Of a stretch of 13,373 nucleotides of DNA, positions 1 through 7,355 are shown in pieces; positions within the stretch are counted from its first letter, which is position 1, and the number at the start of each line of letters is the position of its first letter. This stretch comes from Holosporales bacterium (GTDB lineage Bacteria > Pseudomonadota > Alphaproteobacteria > BNTO01). The position numbers and the translations under genes were made by a program. The notes under the pieces were generated by a model. That model did not search any database. It was given only the letters and a program-made list of their open reading frames with translations, and was not told the DNA's origin. Location of the stretch: contig JAISXM010000007.1 of NCBI GenBank assembly GCA_031270515.1, forward strand, positions 1 through 13,373. The letters run 5' to 3'.

Positions 1-170
1 CCATCGTGCCTTGTTTTGCAAATGTCCGTGTTGCCCAGCGTAAGGTTTTTTACCACTGGATTACCTTTGAACAAAGAGTTCAAAAACGAGATGAGCAGTG
101 GCTCTTTGCCTTCCACACCGAAGATATTCTTAAAAACAAAGTCAATTTGCGGGCTTAACAATGAAGACAT
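1..170 (-). CDS. Rpn-family PD-(D/E)XK nuclease / transposase-like protein, 3' truncated by window edge
   Basis: Translating the minus strand from the ATG at 170 gives 56 residues with no stop before the window edge. The start MSSLLSPQIDFVFKNIFGVE and the following LLISFLNSLFKGNPVV resemble the N-terminus of the Rpn / PDDEXK_2 'transposase' family, which characteristically opens with an 'LLSPKxDFVFKxIFG' block and an 'ILISFLNA' helix. Family members are DNA nucleases that promote RecA-independent recombination or act as selfish elements, and they are often multicopy in endosymbionts. The catalytic D/E-x-K core would lie beyond position 1, so activity cannot be judged. A good promoter lies just upstream (189-217) with a very short leader. 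It is transcribed away from gyrA and starts next to palindromic repeat A. Family assignment rests on the N-terminal motif only. Confidence 0.72.
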   Translation of the reverse strand, partial: MSSLLSPQIDFVFKNIFGVEGKEPLLISFLNSLFKGNPVVKNLTLGNTDICKTRHD

Positions 171-188
171 CGCACATACCAAAATGCT

Positions 189-217
189 ATTATACTACCT
201 CTATTAATTGTACACAA
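189..217 (-). promoter_or_regulatory. Sigma-70-type promoter for the Rpn-family gene
   Basis: On the minus strand there is a perfect TATAAT -10 box (194-189) preceded after 17 nt by TTGTGT (217-212). The predicted start point is about 180, only some 10-12 nt before the ATG at 170, so the leader is very short. The -35 box touches the edge of the palindromic repeat that begins at 219. Confidence 0.55.
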
Positions 218-218
218 C

Positions 219-303
219 ACCTGCCCATAAAAACAAGTTGCATTTTTATCCTCATCCAGGTCTGGCATGATAACGAGTTTCAACTTGTTTGTTATGTGGA
301 CCC
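219..303 (+). repeat. Palindromic 85-bp interspersed repeat, copy A
   Basis: This stretch aligns without gaps to 12662-12746 (copy B), with about 7 mismatches in 85 bp by eye. It has long imperfect inverted arms: CCCATAAAAACAAGTTG on the left and CAACTTGTTTGTTATG on the right, separated by about 40 nt that are also conserved (including CATCCAGGTCT). Conservation of both arms and loop suggests a mobile or structured element (MITE- or REP-like), not a chance hairpin. No ORF is contained in it. Weaker similarity to the copy B flank continues to about 340 (an ATTTTAGTAG versus ATTTTGGTAG block). Confidence 0.75.
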
Positions 304-396
304 ATTTTAGTAGATATTTTTTACTACGGTCAAAAGTGTACGATTCTCAAAGAACTAGAAACAAAGGGTTCTTATTAAAAATTTTTCGTGAGGACT

Positions 397-437
397 CCCA
401 TAGCATTTTTCCAAAAAAAATGGTAAAAATGCTAGGG
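397..437. promoter_or_regulatory. Long inverted repeat in the gyrA leader
   Basis: The two arms form a stem of about 16 bp with one single-base bulge on each side: CCC-(A)-TAGCATTTTT-CCA on the left and TGG-(T)-AAAAATGCTA-GGG on the right, with a seven-A loop at 414-420. It ends 26 nt before the gyrA ATG. Neither strand has a T-run directly after the stem, so it does not look like a classic intrinsic terminator. An operator or a 5' untranslated RNA structure affecting gyrA is more plausible. I could not find a convincing promoter for gyrA between 304 and 463. Confidence 0.5.
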
Positions 438-463
438 TTCCCCTTGCGAAGCTGTTTAGTTCG

Positions 464-3187
464 ATGTCAGAGAAAAATTTAGAATTATTTGCAAAAAATA
501 GCGATGTAAAGGTTGTCTCCTTAGAAGACGAGATGAAAGGATCCTACTTGGATTACGCAATGAGCGTGATCGTATCTCGTGCTCTGCCTGATGTGCGCGA
601 CGGCCTTAAGCCAGTGCATAGGCGCATCCTATTTGCCATGAACGAAATCGGCAACGACTACAACAAGCCGCGCCGCAAATCCGCGAACGTCGTCGGTGAA
701 GTCATGGGAAAATACCACCCTCACGGAGACGCCGCAATTTATGACGCAATGGTGCGCCTGGCTCAAAATTTCAACATGGGCGTGACGCTAATCGACGGGC
801 AAGGCAACTTTGGCTCGATGGACGGCGACCCCGCCGCTGCCCCACGGTACACAGAAGCGCGCCTCAGCAAAATTTCGCGAGAATTGCTGGACGACATAGA
901 GCGGGACACTGTGGACTTCCAGCCGAACTACGACGACACCAAAAAAGAGCCGACCGTGTTGCCGGCAAAATTCCCAAATTTGCTGGTAAACGGCTCAAAC
1001 GGTATCGCGGTTGGCATGGCGACGTATATCCCAACACACAACTTGGGCGAGGTAATCGACGCGTGCTGTGCGCTGATTGACAACCCGGACCTATCCGTCG
1101 ACGAGCTGATCCAATATATCCCAGGCCCCGACTTCCCCACAGGCGCACAAATCATGGGCCGCGGGGGCATATACCAAGCCTACAAAACGGGCCGCGGCTC
1201 CATCCTCGTGCGCAGCAAAACGCACATTGAGGAAATCCGCGGCGGGCGCGAGGCCATCGTCATCACCGAAATTCCGTTCCAAGTCAACAAGGCGCGCATG
1301 GTCGAGCGCATAGCGGAGCTCGTCAAAGAGAAAATCATCACTGACATCAGCAACCTGCGCGACGAGTCCGACCGAGAGGGCGTGCGCGTGGTCATTGAGC
1401 TGAAGAAAGATGCCGTCTCGGACGTTGTCCTGAACCAGCTGTATAGGTTTTCGCCTGTCCAAAACAGCCTGAGCTTTAATATGCTGGCGTTGGTTTACGG
1501 CCGCCCAGAGCAACTCTCTCTGAAAAGCATATTGGCTGCGTTCCTTGCTTTTCGCGAAGACGTTGTCAAGCGCAGAACGCGCTTCGACCTTGCCAACGCG
1601 CGAGATCGGGCACATGTGCTGATGGGTTTTGCGGTGGCTTTGGCCAATTTGGACGAAATTATTGCGCTAATCCGCCGAGCTGCGGACCGGGCCACAGCGA
1701 AACAGGAGCTGTTAGTGCGCCAGTGGAGTGCGGATCAGGTGGTGCCACTGTTGAGTTTGGTCGATGATGTAAATGATCCGTCCCAAGGGTTTTACAGGCT
1801 GAGCTCGGCACAGGCCGACGCGATCTTGGATCTGCGCTTGCACAGGTTAACGGGGCTCGAAAGCCAGAAGATTCATGACGAATTGGCGGATTTGTCTAAA
1901 ACGATCGCATATTTACTCGACCTGTTGCATTCGCGGGATAAAATACTTGGCGTGATCAAAAACGAATTAATTGAAGTCAAAAGCAAATACGCAAAGCCTC
2001 GCCGCACGGTGATTGAGCACGCGGCGGCGACATGCGAGGACGAGGACTTGATCCAGCGGGAGGACATGGTCGTCACGGTCAGCCTGGAAGGGTACATTAA
2101 GCGAGTACCTCTGGATACGTACCGCTCGCAAAAGAGGGGAGGGCGCGGGCGCGCGGGCATGGCGACAAAAGAAGAGGACGTCGTAAATGACGTTATCGTC
2201 GCAAATACGCACAATAATATTTTGTTCTTTTCGACTATTGGCAAAGTATATTCCCTTAAAGTGCACCAATTGCCGCTGGGGGCGCCTCAATCAAAGGGGC
2301 GCGCGATGGTCAACCTGTTTCCGTTGAGCGACGACGAAAAAATTTCGACCGTGCTGATTATCCCGGATGATGAAGATCATACCGATAAGTGCCTAATATT
2401 CTCGACTTCTTTGGGAAATATTCGGCGCAATAGTGTGTCCGATTTTACTAAAATCGCAAGTAACGGTAAAAGGGCGATGCGCCTGGATGAGCGCGAACTA
2501 TTAATTGGGGTCGCGTTGGCCACGGAAACCGACGATGTGTTTATATCGACCTCCAAAGGAATGGCGAACCGCTTTGCTGTGACGAACGTGCGGGTGTTTG
2601 CGGGGCGCGACTCCAATGGCGTCATCGCGATTCGGCTAGACGACGGGGACGTTGTGACGAACATGAGCATTATTCACTCAAATAATGTATCCGCCGAAGA
2701 GCGTGACGAATATTACAGGTTGTCTTCGACACTAAAGGCGGAGCGCGGTGCGGATGGTGCGGAGCCGGATTTGTTCTTTGAGGGGATCGCGCAGGATGGC
2801 ACAACGACTATGTCGGACAAGCGGTTTGCTGAGCTTGCGCAAAAGGAGCAGTTTATATTGACGGTGACGGAGAATGGATTTGGTAAGAGGACGTCTGCGT
2901 ATGCGTACAGGACGACAAATCGCGGGACCAAAGGGGTGGCGAACATCACAATGAGCGCGCGGAATGGGGATGTGGTGTCGTCGTTCCCTGTGAAGGAGAC
3001 GGATGACATTATGCTGGTGACGAACTTGGGGCAGTTGATTCGTTGCCCTGTCAAGGATATCCGCATAACTAGGCGTACGGCGCAAGGGGTGATTATTTTT
3101 AAAGTTGGTGAGGGGGAGAAGGTCGTGGCTGTTAGTCGCGTTCCGAACGAGGGCAATGAGGGCAATGAAGAGGGGGGCTTACTATGA
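464..3187 (+). CDS. gyrA: DNA gyrase subunit A
   Basis: GyrA is the DNA-cleaving and religating subunit of gyrase (A2B2), which introduces negative supercoils using ATP hydrolysed by GyrB. The 907-residue product has the breakage-reunion domain first (EDEMKGSYLDYAMSVIVSRA at about 21-40), the quinolone-binding region GKYHPHGDAAIYDAM (about 82-96), the catalytic tyrosine in PRYTE (Tyr129), and the C-terminal DNA-wrapping propeller. The propeller opens with a GyrA-box, QKRGGRG (556-562), which separates it from ParC. The residue equivalent to E. coli Ser83 is alanine (Ala90), while the Asp87 equivalent is retained (Asp94). Start 464 keeps the full conserved N-terminus, although no strong Shine-Dalgarno is seen. 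The stop overlaps the rseP start. The protein looks intact and ends in a low-complexity NEGNEGNE stretch. Confidence 0.97.
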   Translation: MSEKNLELFAKNSDVKVVSLEDEMKGSYLDYAMSVIVSRALPDVRDGLKPVHRRILFAMNEIGNDYNKPRRKSANVVGEVMGKYHPHGDAAIYDAMVRLAQNFNMGVTLIDGQGNFGSMDGDPAAAPRYTEARLSKISRELLDDIERDTVDFQPNYDDTKKEPTVLPAKFPNLLVNGSNGIAVGMATYIPTHNLGEVIDACCALIDNPDLSVDELIQYIPGPDFPTGAQIMGRGGIYQAYKTGRGSILVRSKTHIEEIRGGREAIVITEIPFQVNKARMVERIAELVKEKIITDISNLRDESDREGVRVVIELKKDAVSDVVLNQLYRFSPVQNSLSFNMLALVYGRPEQLSLKSILAAFLAFREDVVKRRTRFDLANARDRAHVLMGFAVALANLDEIIALIRRAADRATAKQELLVRQWSADQVVPLLSLVDDVNDPSQGFYRLSSAQADAILDLRLHRLTGLESQKIHDELADLSKTIAYLLDLLHSRDKILGVIKNELIEVKSKYAKPRRTVIEHAAATCEDEDLIQREDMVVTVSLEGYIKRVPLDTYRSQKRGGRGRAGMATKEEDVVNDVIVANTHNNILFFSTIGKVYSLKVHQLPLGAPQSKGRAMVNLFPLSDDEKISTVLIIPDDEDHTDKCLIFSTSLGNIRRNSVSDFTKIASNGKRAMRLDERELLIGVALATETDDVFISTSKGMANRFAVTNVRVFAGRDSNGVIAIRLDDGDVVTNMSIIHSNNVSAEERDEYYRLSSTLKAERGADGAEPDLFFEGIAQDGTTTMSDKRFAELAQKEQFILTVTENGFGKRTSAYAYRTTNRGTKGVANITMSARNGDVVSSFPVKETDDIMLVTNLGQLIRCPVKDIRITRRTAQGVIIFKVGEGEKVVAVSRVPNEGNEGNEEGGLL

Positions 3188-4326
3188 ATTTGTTGGAAAA
3201 ACTTTGGGACACAGGCGCACACATAGTTCCGCTGCTTATCGTGCTTCTGATTGTTGTGTTTGTGCATGAGATGGGGCATTTCCTTATCGCGCGCTATAAT
3301 GGTGTGCACGTAACGACGTTTTCTGTTGGCTACGGCTCGGAGCTTTGCGGGTGGACGGATAAAAAAGGGACGCGCTGGCGCCTGAGTTCGCTGCCGCTTG
3401 GCGGGTACATCATGATGCTGGGGGATGCGGACGCGACGAGTGTGAAGGCGGACGCGAACGTAAGCCAAAATGACGCCAGCCGGACTTTGCATGCCAAAAC
3501 GCCGTTGCAGCAGATAATGGTCGCGTTTGGTGGGCCGTTGTTTAATTTGTTGTTCACGATTTTCGTAATTATCGGCGTTGGGATGTGGCAAGGGCTGCCG
3601 GAAATGGTGCCGCTCGTGAACAAAATTTCCGAGCATTCGGTGGCGTCTAAGTGTGGGTTGCAGCCGGATGATTTGATTACAGGCATTGGGAACGATGCGA
3701 TCGCGACGGCGTCTGATCTGCATAAACTATTAAAGCAATACAAAGGGACCGATACGACGATTCGCTTTAAGAGGGCGGGGAAGGAACAGAGCGCGCCAAT
3801 TGCGCTGTATGAACAGAAGGACGGAAAGGTCGTGCCTGTTACAATGCTGGGCGTAATGCTGAATGGCGACGTCACGTATAAGCCGACGACTATGTGGAAC
3901 GCTGTAAATGCGGCAGTAAAATATTGCTATTTATCAGCGAAGGGCATTATTCACGGCGTGGAAAACAAAATTTGCGGGAATAAGGACGGTTTGCAACTGG
4001 GCAGTGTGTTTTCGATTGGCGCAGGCGCGAACAAATCCTTGGCAAACGGGTGCACGTCGTTTTTGACGTATATGGCGATGCTGTCGTTCAGTTTGGCGTT
4101 CTTTAATTTGCTTCCAATTCCGGTGCTGGACGGAGGGAAGATTTTGCTGTGCTCAATTGAGTGGATCATCCGGCGTCCTCTATCCAGTGCGGTCATTAAT
4201 GTGGTGTATACGATTGGGTTCGGTTTAGTCGGGACATTAATGCTTTTGGCATTGTGGAACGATATCGAACGATTTAATTTTGTAAATAAGACTATCCAGT
4301 TTTTTTCTACATTACTGAGACGTTAA
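3184..4326 (+). CDS. rseP: Site-2 membrane metalloprotease RseP (M50 family)
   Basis: RseP is an inner-membrane zinc protease. It cleaves anti-sigma factors within the membrane and removes leftover signal peptides. The 380-residue product has the zinc motif HEMGH (28-32) in the first membrane segment, the conserved FGGPLFN segment (about 115-121), one PDZ domain (about 142-200), and the second active-site motif NLLPIPVLDGG (308-318, metal ligand Asp316) in a later membrane helix. Start 3184 follows a strong AGGGGGG site (3171-3177) and overlaps the gyrA stop as ATGA, so translational coupling to gyrA is likely. In many proteobacteria rseP sits in the dxr-rseP-bamA cluster; pairing with gyrA is unusual. 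E. coli RseP is longer (about 450 residues) with two PDZ domains; a single PDZ is common in Alphaproteobacteria. Confidence 0.95.
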   Translation: MNLLEKLWDTGAHIVPLLIVLLIVVFVHEMGHFLIARYNGVHVTTFSVGYGSELCGWTDKKGTRWRLSSLPLGGYIMMLGDADATSVKADANVSQNDASRTLHAKTPLQQIMVAFGGPLFNLLFTIFVIIGVGMWQGLPEMVPLVNKISEHSVASKCGLQPDDLITGIGNDAIATASDLHKLLKQYKGTDTTIRFKRAGKEQSAPIALYEQKDGKVVPVTMLGVMLNGDVTYKPTTMWNAVNAAVKYCYLSAKGIIHGVENKICGNKDGLQLGSVFSIGAGANKSLANGCTSFLTYMAMLSFSLAFFNLLPIPVLDGGKILLCSIEWIIRRPLSSAVINVVYTIGFGLVGTLMLLALWNDIERFNFVNKTIQFFSTLLRR

Positions 4327-4363
4327 AGAGACCGGCTCCGAAACTAGGTATCAACATTTTGAC

Positions 4364-4419
4364 TGGCCCCAAATTCTAGGGGGGCATTTTATATTCTGCC
4401 CCCCAAATCCTAGGGGCCA
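4364..4419. terminator. Nested GC-rich hairpin between convergent genes, probable bidirectional terminator
   Basis: The outer arms TGGCCCC (4364-4370) and GGGGCCA (4413-4419) and the inner arms GGGGGGC (4379-4385) and GCCCCCC (4398-4404) can pair into one long stem. They are separated by an 8x8 internal loop (AAATTCTA / AAATCCTA) and capped by a 12-nt AT-rich loop. It can also be read as two copies of CCCC-AAATYCTA-GGGG. It lies between convergent rseP and the serine hydrolase gene and would block read-through in both directions, though no strong T-run follows. The TAG stop of the minus-strand gene (4412-4410) lies inside the structure. Confidence 0.6.
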
Positions 4420-6035
4420 ACGCGCTGGAACGCCTTTGATCCCTCATTTAGCTGGCTAATTTCCAAGCTCGTTACTGCGCCCGATTTATCCATACGAAAC
4501 GACACTGTACAAAGGTCATCATCCGTATAATTATGCGACAGTTCATACGGGTCTATTTGAAAAATTGGTCCACCAATATGTCGCAACTCAATTTTCCTAT
4601 TGTCGTAAATAAGCAAAATTTTATTTTTGCTTGTTTTAACGCGCGCGCTGCCGTACGTATTGCTTGAATATGAGCCGCACATCAATGACGCACTCGGAGG
4701 CGGCCCCAAAACATAGCAATCGTACGAACGCGACATTGTTTGTCCTCGGCGATGTCTTTTTAATATATTTGCACTCCAATCTTTATTAGAAAATTTGTAA
4801 TACAAATCCAGGAATTGATATACAAGAGACTCCGGAAGTAAATTTGATACAATCGACCCATGATTACAAAAAACGACAATGCCCAGCTTCTGTTCCGGCG
4901 CCGCAAACCACAGACTCCGCCATCCAGTCCCAGCCCCCATATGCGAAAGCAAGTGCACATATTTCCCGTGCTCCCCATAATCCATTCCGAACATGCCATT
5001 CCCATAATAAAACGTCTTCTTCTTCATCCTCGCAACGGGAAACTGCACATTATCCTCGCGCACATGCCCAATATTCGTTTGCTCCGTGGACATAACTTTC
5101 CATGCGCGCTCCGAAAATAAACGCTCTCCCTTATGAGGGCCAAACTCAATCACACCTTCGTTAAGGAAACACGCCAACAACTTAATATAGTCGCTTACGC
5201 AAGAATTGACGCCTGACGTTCCGCAAAATGTATATTGATACGTAGGCGAAACCGCAATAATCTTCCCATGGACAAAACTATGCCCAGACACTCTCGCAGG
5301 TGGGGACGCCGCAGCCTTCGACGAAAAAAGGCCCGAGAAAAAACGCTGCCCCCTCGCCCAAAGACCAAGTTTCTGTGGCCCAATAGAAGAGTGCGACATA
5401 CTTAACGGTTCAAATATATGTTCGCGCATAAGTGTTTCCAGCGGCTTGCCTGTCACTTTTTCAATCAACATGCCGGCTATTCCAACTATATTATTCTGAT
5501 AGCCGTACTTTTCCCCCACTGGGTGTTTCAAAGGAATCGCACTCAGCGCAGTAATAACCTCCGCTTGGGACCAATCTAAGTGAGTAAACGAGTCCCCCGA
5601 AAACGCTGGTATCCCTATGCAGTGCGAAATTAAGTGTTTGACCTTTACTTTTGCTGTAGTTTCCTCGTTAAATACCCGAAACCAAGGAATATAATCAGTA
5701 ACTTTGTCTTCTAACGATATTTTTCCTTCGTCCACTAGTCTTTGCAGAATAGATACTGTAATCACTTTGGTGCAAGACATAATGCAAAATACCGAATCCT
5801 CCGTGATCTGGTCGTTTTGATTGACCACAGCAACGCCATCGTTCACATAATACACCTCGCCATTCTCTATTATGGCGATCGACACCCCCGGCGAGTTCCA
5901 CGCTTTGCGAGCTTCTTTGACGTACTCTTTGAACTGCGGAAGTATATTTTTGACGGACGTGTGTGGAATAGCGAAACATACGCTGTTAATTAAAAACAAC
6001 GCACATAATAAACAATAGTGGACGATGCGTATCAT
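4410..6035 (-). CDS. Exported serine hydrolase of the beta-lactamase (class C / PF00144) family
   Basis: This is a 541-residue protein with a Sec signal peptide (basic start MIR, hydrophobic core, likely cleavage after CFA at about 22), so it acts in the periplasm or outside the cell. The active-site set of the serine beta-lactamase/DD-peptidase/esterase fold is complete: nucleophile motif SCTK (87-90), YQN (179-181), and HMG (365-367) in place of the KTG triad. A C-terminal domain from about 430 on, with CGSYSSNTYG, resembles the DUF3471-like domain found after such hydrolases. Likely substrates are peptidoglycan stems, beta-lactams or esters; the sequence does not decide between them. The gene is monocistronic, convergent with rseP and divergent from the trpX-like gene. 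A TATACT box (6074-6069) is a candidate -10. Base composition is more AT-rich than gyrA. Confidence 0.88.
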   Translation of the reverse strand: MIRIVHYCLLCALFLINSVCFAIPHTSVKNILPQFKEYVKEARKAWNSPGVSIAIIENGEVYYVNDGVAVVNQNDQITEDSVFCIMSCTKVITVSILQRLVDEGKISLEDKVTDYIPWFRVFNEETTAKVKVKHLISHCIGIPAFSGDSFTHLDWSQAEVITALSAIPLKHPVGEKYGYQNNIVGIAGMLIEKVTGKPLETLMREHIFEPLSMSHSSIGPQKLGLWARGQRFFSGLFSSKAAASPPARVSGHSFVHGKIIAVSPTYQYTFCGTSGVNSCVSDYIKLLACFLNEGVIEFGPHKGERLFSERAWKVMSTEQTNIGHVREDNVQFPVARMKKKTFYYGNGMFGMDYGEHGKYVHLLSHMGAGTGWRSLWFAAPEQKLGIVVFCNHGSIVSNLLPESLVYQFLDLYYKFSNKDWSANILKRHRRGQTMSRSYDCYVLGPPPSASLMCGSYSSNTYGSARVKTSKNKILLIYDNRKIELRHIGGPIFQIDPYELSHNYTDDDLCTVSFRMDKSGAVTSLEISQLNEGSKAFQRVGP

Positions 6036-6267
6036 TCTTTGTTATCAATTGAAGCCTCATTATGATTAAGTATAGCATAGGTTCAAAGTCTGAAATAACT
6101 TATATCGGCTTTTTTTTTGTCAAAGGTGAGGATAAAAATTAAAATTGTTTTTGTCCTTGGGTATAAATAGAAAGCTTGCATTTCTGCCTCCACAAGTCAT
6201 ACACTCGCCTTGAATTTTAGGCACTTGCCTTGAATTTTAGGCCTTGAATTTTAGGGAGGGCTTTATT
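6036..6267. promoter_or_regulatory. Divergent intergenic region with weak promoter candidates
   Basis: This 232-bp gap separates the leftward hydrolase gene from the rightward substrate-binding-protein gene. Leftward, TATACT (6074-6069, minus) is a plausible -10 without a clear -35. Rightward, TATAAA (6162-6167) is a plausible -10, again without a good -35. A run of nine T's at about 6110-6118 has no convincing stem before it. The last 60 bp hold the triple repeat annotated separately. Confidence 0.35.
6207..6255 (+). repeat. Three direct copies of a 15-bp motif, the last providing the trpX RBS region
   Basis: GCCTTGAATTTTAGG occurs at 6207-6221, 6227-6241 and 6241-6255. Copies 1 and 2 are 20 bp apart, and copies 2 and 3 share their boundary G. 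The third copy runs into GGGAGGG, the Shine-Dalgarno for the GTG at 6268. Repeat number could therefore shift the leader length, or the repeats could bind a regulator. Confidence 0.8.
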
Positions 6268-7284
6268 GTGCCAAAAACAAGAATTCTCATATTGGCTGCC
6301 ACCGCCGCCATTATTTCGATCACCCTCTACTGTCTGCGCAGTAAGCACGACTCGCGGCATAGCGGGCTGCCGATTATCGCCATTGCGAACTATGGCTCTC
6401 ACCCGACCTTAGACGCCTCAATCAGCGGGTTGAAAAGGTATCTCGCAGAGTGCGGATTTGTTGAGAACAAGACCATCCGCTATAAGATATTGGACGTTGG
6501 CTTTGATAAATCGCTTATTCCGCACATGTTGTCGAAGCTGCTTGACCTGAGCCCGCGCATCATTGTGCTGAAGTCGACGCCTGTGGCACAGGTTGCCAAC
6601 GCCAAAATCCACGACATTCCGCTTGTGTATTGCGATGTTTCGGATCCGGTCGGCGCAGGGTTGATTGCGGAGGTGGGGCAATCTGGGGAAAATATTACAG
6701 GGAGCTCCGACCTCGCGGACTTGGTTCCGCTCCTTGTGTTTGCTAAGCGGCTGATCCCGTCGGCAAAGGTCGTTGGGATGCTGTACTCCATATCTGACGC
6801 GAGCGACGCATCGCTGGTGAAGAGGATGAACGCCGCCGCGGAAAGGGTTGGCCTGCAGGTGGTTGCCGTGTCGATTACCCAAGCCAAGGATATTCCCGCG
6901 CGCATGCGAGAGTTCGAAGGGCATGCGGACTTTATTTACGTTGGAACAAGCGGCCCCATTCAACCTGTGCTGCCAACCATTGTGGCGGAGTCGTACCGGA
7001 TGAACATTCCCGTGTTCAATGCCGGAGACCAGGCCGTGCGCGAAGGGCTGGCGTTGGCGAGCTTTGGCGTAAATTATGAGGCCGTGGGGCGCAATGCCGG
7101 GAAGCTGGTGGTGCAATTGCTGAACGGGGTGCGCGCGAAGGATTTGCGGCCAATATACCCGGCGCCAGGGGACCACCAGTGCTTTGTGAACGATGAGGTC
7201 GCGAAGAGGTTTAAGCTGAGGGTGCCGTTTGATCCGACGATACGCAGGTCGTCGAATCATTTTGCGATTAAAACCCCTCAATAA
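6268..7284 (+). CDS. ABC transporter substrate-binding protein, TrpX / PF04392 type
   Basis: The product is a 338-residue exported or membrane-anchored binding protein. Start GTG 6268 is chosen because GGGAGGG (6254-6260) lies 7 nt upstream and it puts a basic start (PKTR) directly before a hydrophobic segment; a TTG at 6244 lies inside the repeat. The body follows the ABC_sub_bind pattern: an N-terminal 'xxIAIxNYGxHPxLD' strand, ...GLKRYLAECGFVE..., 'TPVAQVANAKIHDIPLVYCDVSDPVGAGL', 'GENITGSS', and 'GTSGPIQPVLPTIV' leading to 'IPVFNAGDQAVREGLALASFGVNYEAVGRNAGKL'. Family members bind small ligands such as amino acids (tryptophan is suggested for TrpX) and deliver them to a permease and ATPase. 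Neither partner is present here, so the ligand is unknown. The hydrophobic segment ends in LYC, a poor lipobox, so lipidation is doubtful. Confidence 0.85.
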   Translation: MPKTRILILAATAAIISITLYCLRSKHDSRHSGLPIIAIANYGSHPTLDASISGLKRYLAECGFVENKTIRYKILDVGFDKSLIPHMLSKLLDLSPRIIVLKSTPVAQVANAKIHDIPLVYCDVSDPVGAGLIAEVGQSGENITGSSDLADLVPLLVFAKRLIPSAKVVGMLYSISDASDASLVKRMNAAAERVGLQVVAVSITQAKDIPARMREFEGHADFIYVGTSGPIQPVLPTIVAESYRMNIPVFNAGDQAVREGLALASFGVNYEAVGRNAGKLVVQLLNGVRAKDLRPIYPAPGDHQCFVNDEVAKRFKLRVPFDPTIRRSSNHFAIKTPQ

Positions 7285-7313
7285 TAAATAAGCCTGTACC
7301 TAAGCCTTGTTTT

Positions 7314-7350
7314 ACAACGATATTCAATTTGTTTGTTATGGGCAGGTATA
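7314..7350 (+). repeat. Half copy (right arm) of the palindromic repeat, copy C
   Basis: 7314-7342 matches the right half of copies A and B (ACAACGA..TTCAA.TTGTTTGTTATGGG, about 26 of 29 positions against B). It then continues with CAGGTATA, which is the reverse complement of the left-end sequence of the other copies (TATACCTACCC in B, ACCTGCCC in A). So it seems to keep a complete right terminal inverted repeat that A and B have lost, while its left half is not recognisable. It lies between two convergent genes. Confidence 0.6.
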
Positions 7351-7355
7351 TACGC

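Noticed and set aside
16..207. Plus-strand frame of 63 codons at the left edge
   Set aside because: The minus strand of the same stretch encodes a recognisable Rpn-family N-terminus with a good promoter.
398..437. Intrinsic terminator before gyrA
   Set aside because: The stem is strong but no T-run follows it on either strand.
267..482. Plus-strand frame running through repeat A into gyrA
   Set aside because: It is composed of the repeat and the gyrA leader hairpin, with no family features.
2713..3723. 336-codon minus-strand frame spanning the gyrA/rseP junction
   Set aside because: It is basic and without family features, and it runs opposite two well-supported genes.
6418..7281. 287-codon minus-strand frame opposite the trpX-like gene
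   Set aside because: Histidine/arginine-rich antisense shadow; the plus-strand protein matches a known family from end to end.
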